DNA from: an uncultured Cellvibrionales bacterium
Lineage (GTDB): Bacteria; Pseudomonadota; Gammaproteobacteria; Pseudomonadales; Dasaniaceae
Length of the DNA: 64,000 nt
Reading direction: 5' to 3'
Assembly: GCA_913019905.1 (NCBI GenBank)
Contig: CAJVZD010000001.1
Span: 193,606 to 257,605, forward strand
Shown here in pieces: positions 62,968 to 64,000 of this stretch (within the stretch, counting starts at the first letter, position 1; each line of letters begins with the position of its first letter). The notes beneath the pieces are model-generated. The model made no database searches. It had not been told where the DNA came from and saw only the letters and a program-made list of their open reading frames with translations. The translations under genes were made by a program, and so were the position numbers.

Positions 62968-63807
62968 GTGATCGGCTGGCTTAAACGGATAACTCGTTGG
63001 TTGGTAGGCAGCAAAAAACCATCCCAAACGGTACTCTGGCAACAGTCGTGGTCGAATTTTCTTAATACTAGCGTGGCTTTTTATCGTGCCCTGAGTGAAC
63101 AAGACAAAACGTTATTTCAGCAGCGAATATTGCTCTTCTTACAAACAACGGCTGTGGAAGCCGGTCAGTTTGATGTGACTGACGAAGATAGATTGTTGGT
63201 GGCTGCCAGCGCGATTATTCCTGTGTGGGGTTTCCCTCAGTGGCATTACTTCAACCTTAAGGCGGTATTTCTTCTTCCCGGAGCATTCAATGAAAATTTC
63301 GAATGTGGTGCGATAGATTCGAGAATAACAGGGATGGTGGGAACGGGGCCAATGTCGGGAAAGATGGCGCTGAGTCGTCCTGATCTCCATCTGGGGTTTG
63401 AAAATAGTCGGGATAAGCATAATGTTGGTATTCACGAATTTGTGCATTTGGTGGATATGGCCGACGGTGAGTGTGATGGGTATCCGGAACGACTAAAAGA
63501 GTACTCATTCTCCATCCCTTGGTTTGAAATGGTCGAGAAAAAAACGCGGGAAATACATAACAGCAAAAGTAATATCAGGGATTATGGCGCGACTAACAGA
63601 GCAGAATTTTTTGCAGTTGCCTCAGAGTATTTCTTTGAAAGACCCAAGATGTTGCAGAACAAGCATCCGCATTTGTTTTCGGCGTTAACCGAATTCTATC
63701 AGCAGGATGTCATGGCCATAAGCAAAGATGTAAAACGGCGAAAAAAGGCACCTTGCCCTTGTGGCAGTGGTAAGCGCTATAAGCGTTGTTGTCTGCCTAG
63801 CGATTAG
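62968..63807 (+). CDS. MtfA-like zinc peptidase with C-terminal SEC-C motif
   Basis: 279 residues, GTG start with GGAGG about seven bases upstream. The M90/MtfA zinc site is HEFVH (H156, E157, H160), with the third acid in NRAEFFAVASEYFFE. The last 15 or so residues carry PCPCGSGKRYKRCC, a SEC-C zinc-binding motif usually found at the end of SecA. MtfA in E. coli binds the Mlc repressor and has aminopeptidase activity; the SEC-C tail is an addition that could bind ribosomes or other partners. Confidence 0.87.
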   Translation: MIGWLKRITRWLVGSKKPSQTVLWQQSWSNFLNTSVAFYRALSEQDKTLFQQRILLFLQTTAVEAGQFDVTDEDRLLVAASAIIPVWGFPQWHYFNLKAVFLLPGAFNENFECGAIDSRITGMVGTGPMSGKMALSRPDLHLGFENSRDKHNVGIHEFVHLVDMADGECDGYPERLKEYSFSIPWFEMVEKKTREIHNSKSNIRDYGATNRAEFFAVASEYFFERPKMLQNKHPHLFSALTEFYQQDVMAISKDVKRRKKAPCPCGSGKRYKRCCLPSD

Positions 63808-63875
63808 ATCAAATATTGATAGATATTGAGTCGGAGGAATTGATGGACTGTCCGCAACTCGGCTTTTTTATTGGA

Positions 63876-63894
63876 TGGCGCGCCCGACAGGATT
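63876..63894 (-). repeat. Fragment matching the 3' end of a tRNA-Arg (CCG type)
   Basis: Read on the minus strand, this is AATCCTGTCGGGCGCGCCA, the T-stem, acceptor and CCA end of the tRNA-Arg(CCG) family as remembered from E. coli. The match stops before the T-loop, and no D- or anticodon arm follows, so it is not a tRNA gene. It may be part of a dispersed repeat or a trace of integration into a tRNA gene. It lies 68 bp after the peptidase stop. Confidence 0.6.
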
Positions 63895-63918
63895 GATCAT
63901 TTCAGCCTGAGGGCTGCA

Positions 63919-63934
63919 ATGCCCCTTCGGGCAT
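63919..63934. repeat. Perfect 6-bp hairpin near the right edge
   Basis: ATGCCC (63919-63924) and GGGCAT (63929-63934) pair with a four-base CTTC loop. It is next to the tRNA fragment, and the whole tail to 64000 looks like a repetitive intergenic element. A minus-strand frame from the window edge (MSGGENLL...) ends at 63902 but cannot be judged because the window stops. Confidence 0.45.
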
Positions 63935-64000
63935 CGTCGCGTTGCTCCTTGTCCAAAAAGCAGACTTTTTGTCGAACAACAGGTTCTCACCGCCGGACAT

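Overview
The window is chromosomal DNA of a free-living, aerobic, Gram-negative gammaproteobacterium, probably of the marine Pseudomonas-like / Cellvibrionales type. This rests on gene content and order. The blocks dprA-tsaC-hemF-aroE, def-fmt-rsmB-trkA-trkH, prlC-yheV, coxB-coxA-ctaG-coxC-DUF2909-SURF1-cyoE-sco and polA-engB-cc4-dsbA-GGDEF all match the order known from Pseudomonas and relatives. Moderate GC, a TonB-free set of envelope genes, RND, MATE and MFS pumps and a Na+ symporter fit a marine lifestyle. No prophage, transposase, CRISPR array, rRNA or intact tRNA gene was found.

Layout. 1-2161: the end of a DjlA co-chaperone, then an ABM-fold monooxygenase and a YegD-like Hsp70 on the minus strand. 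2162-9650: a repeat-bearing spacer, a TauD dioxygenase / degenerate crotonase / CoA-binding cassette, a quinone oxidoreductase, and MFS and MATE exporters. 9836-15709: a minus-strand run of an RDD membrane protein, a PQQ beta-propeller enzyme, a TPR protein, a purple-acid-phosphatase-like lipoprotein and a short threonine dehydratase. 16008-24157: an SSF symporter, a methyltransferase and the trkH-trkA-rsmB-fmt-def housekeeping block. 24404-33555: LysM, dprA, purE, tsaC, hemF, aroE, a SIMPL protein, prlC and yheV. 35110-43236: the aa3/caa3-type cytochrome c oxidase operon with its assembly factors. 43271-55695: an Lrp regulator, a small periplasmic protein, polA, a DUF35/thiolase pair, a probable sRNA locus, engB, cytochrome c4, dsbA, a diguanylate cyclase and a crotonase. 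55933-63807: an OPT transporter, an RND efflux pair and an MtfA-like peptidase. The last 200 bases hold a tRNA-Arg 3'-end fragment and repeat-like sequence.

Most of the window is conserved housekeeping. The least ordinary signals are: (1) a candidate sRNA between polA and engB, at the position of Spot 42/ErsA, with a sigma-E/AlgU-like promoter, a C-rich hairpin loop and a strong terminator; (2) seven perfect GGTAAC/GTTACC hexamers within 242 bp between a small secreted protein and polA; (3) a cytochrome oxidase operon with no ctaA gene, whose slot is filled by a 43-codon basic ORF; (4) a Sco-like protein of undescribed role in the same operon; (5) a secreted PVA-dehydrogenase-like quinoprotein without haem, next to a phosphatase lipoprotein and a TPR protein; (6) three sets of short tandem repeats in promoter regions. 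Family names and gene-order comparisons come from memory of those families; no database search was made.
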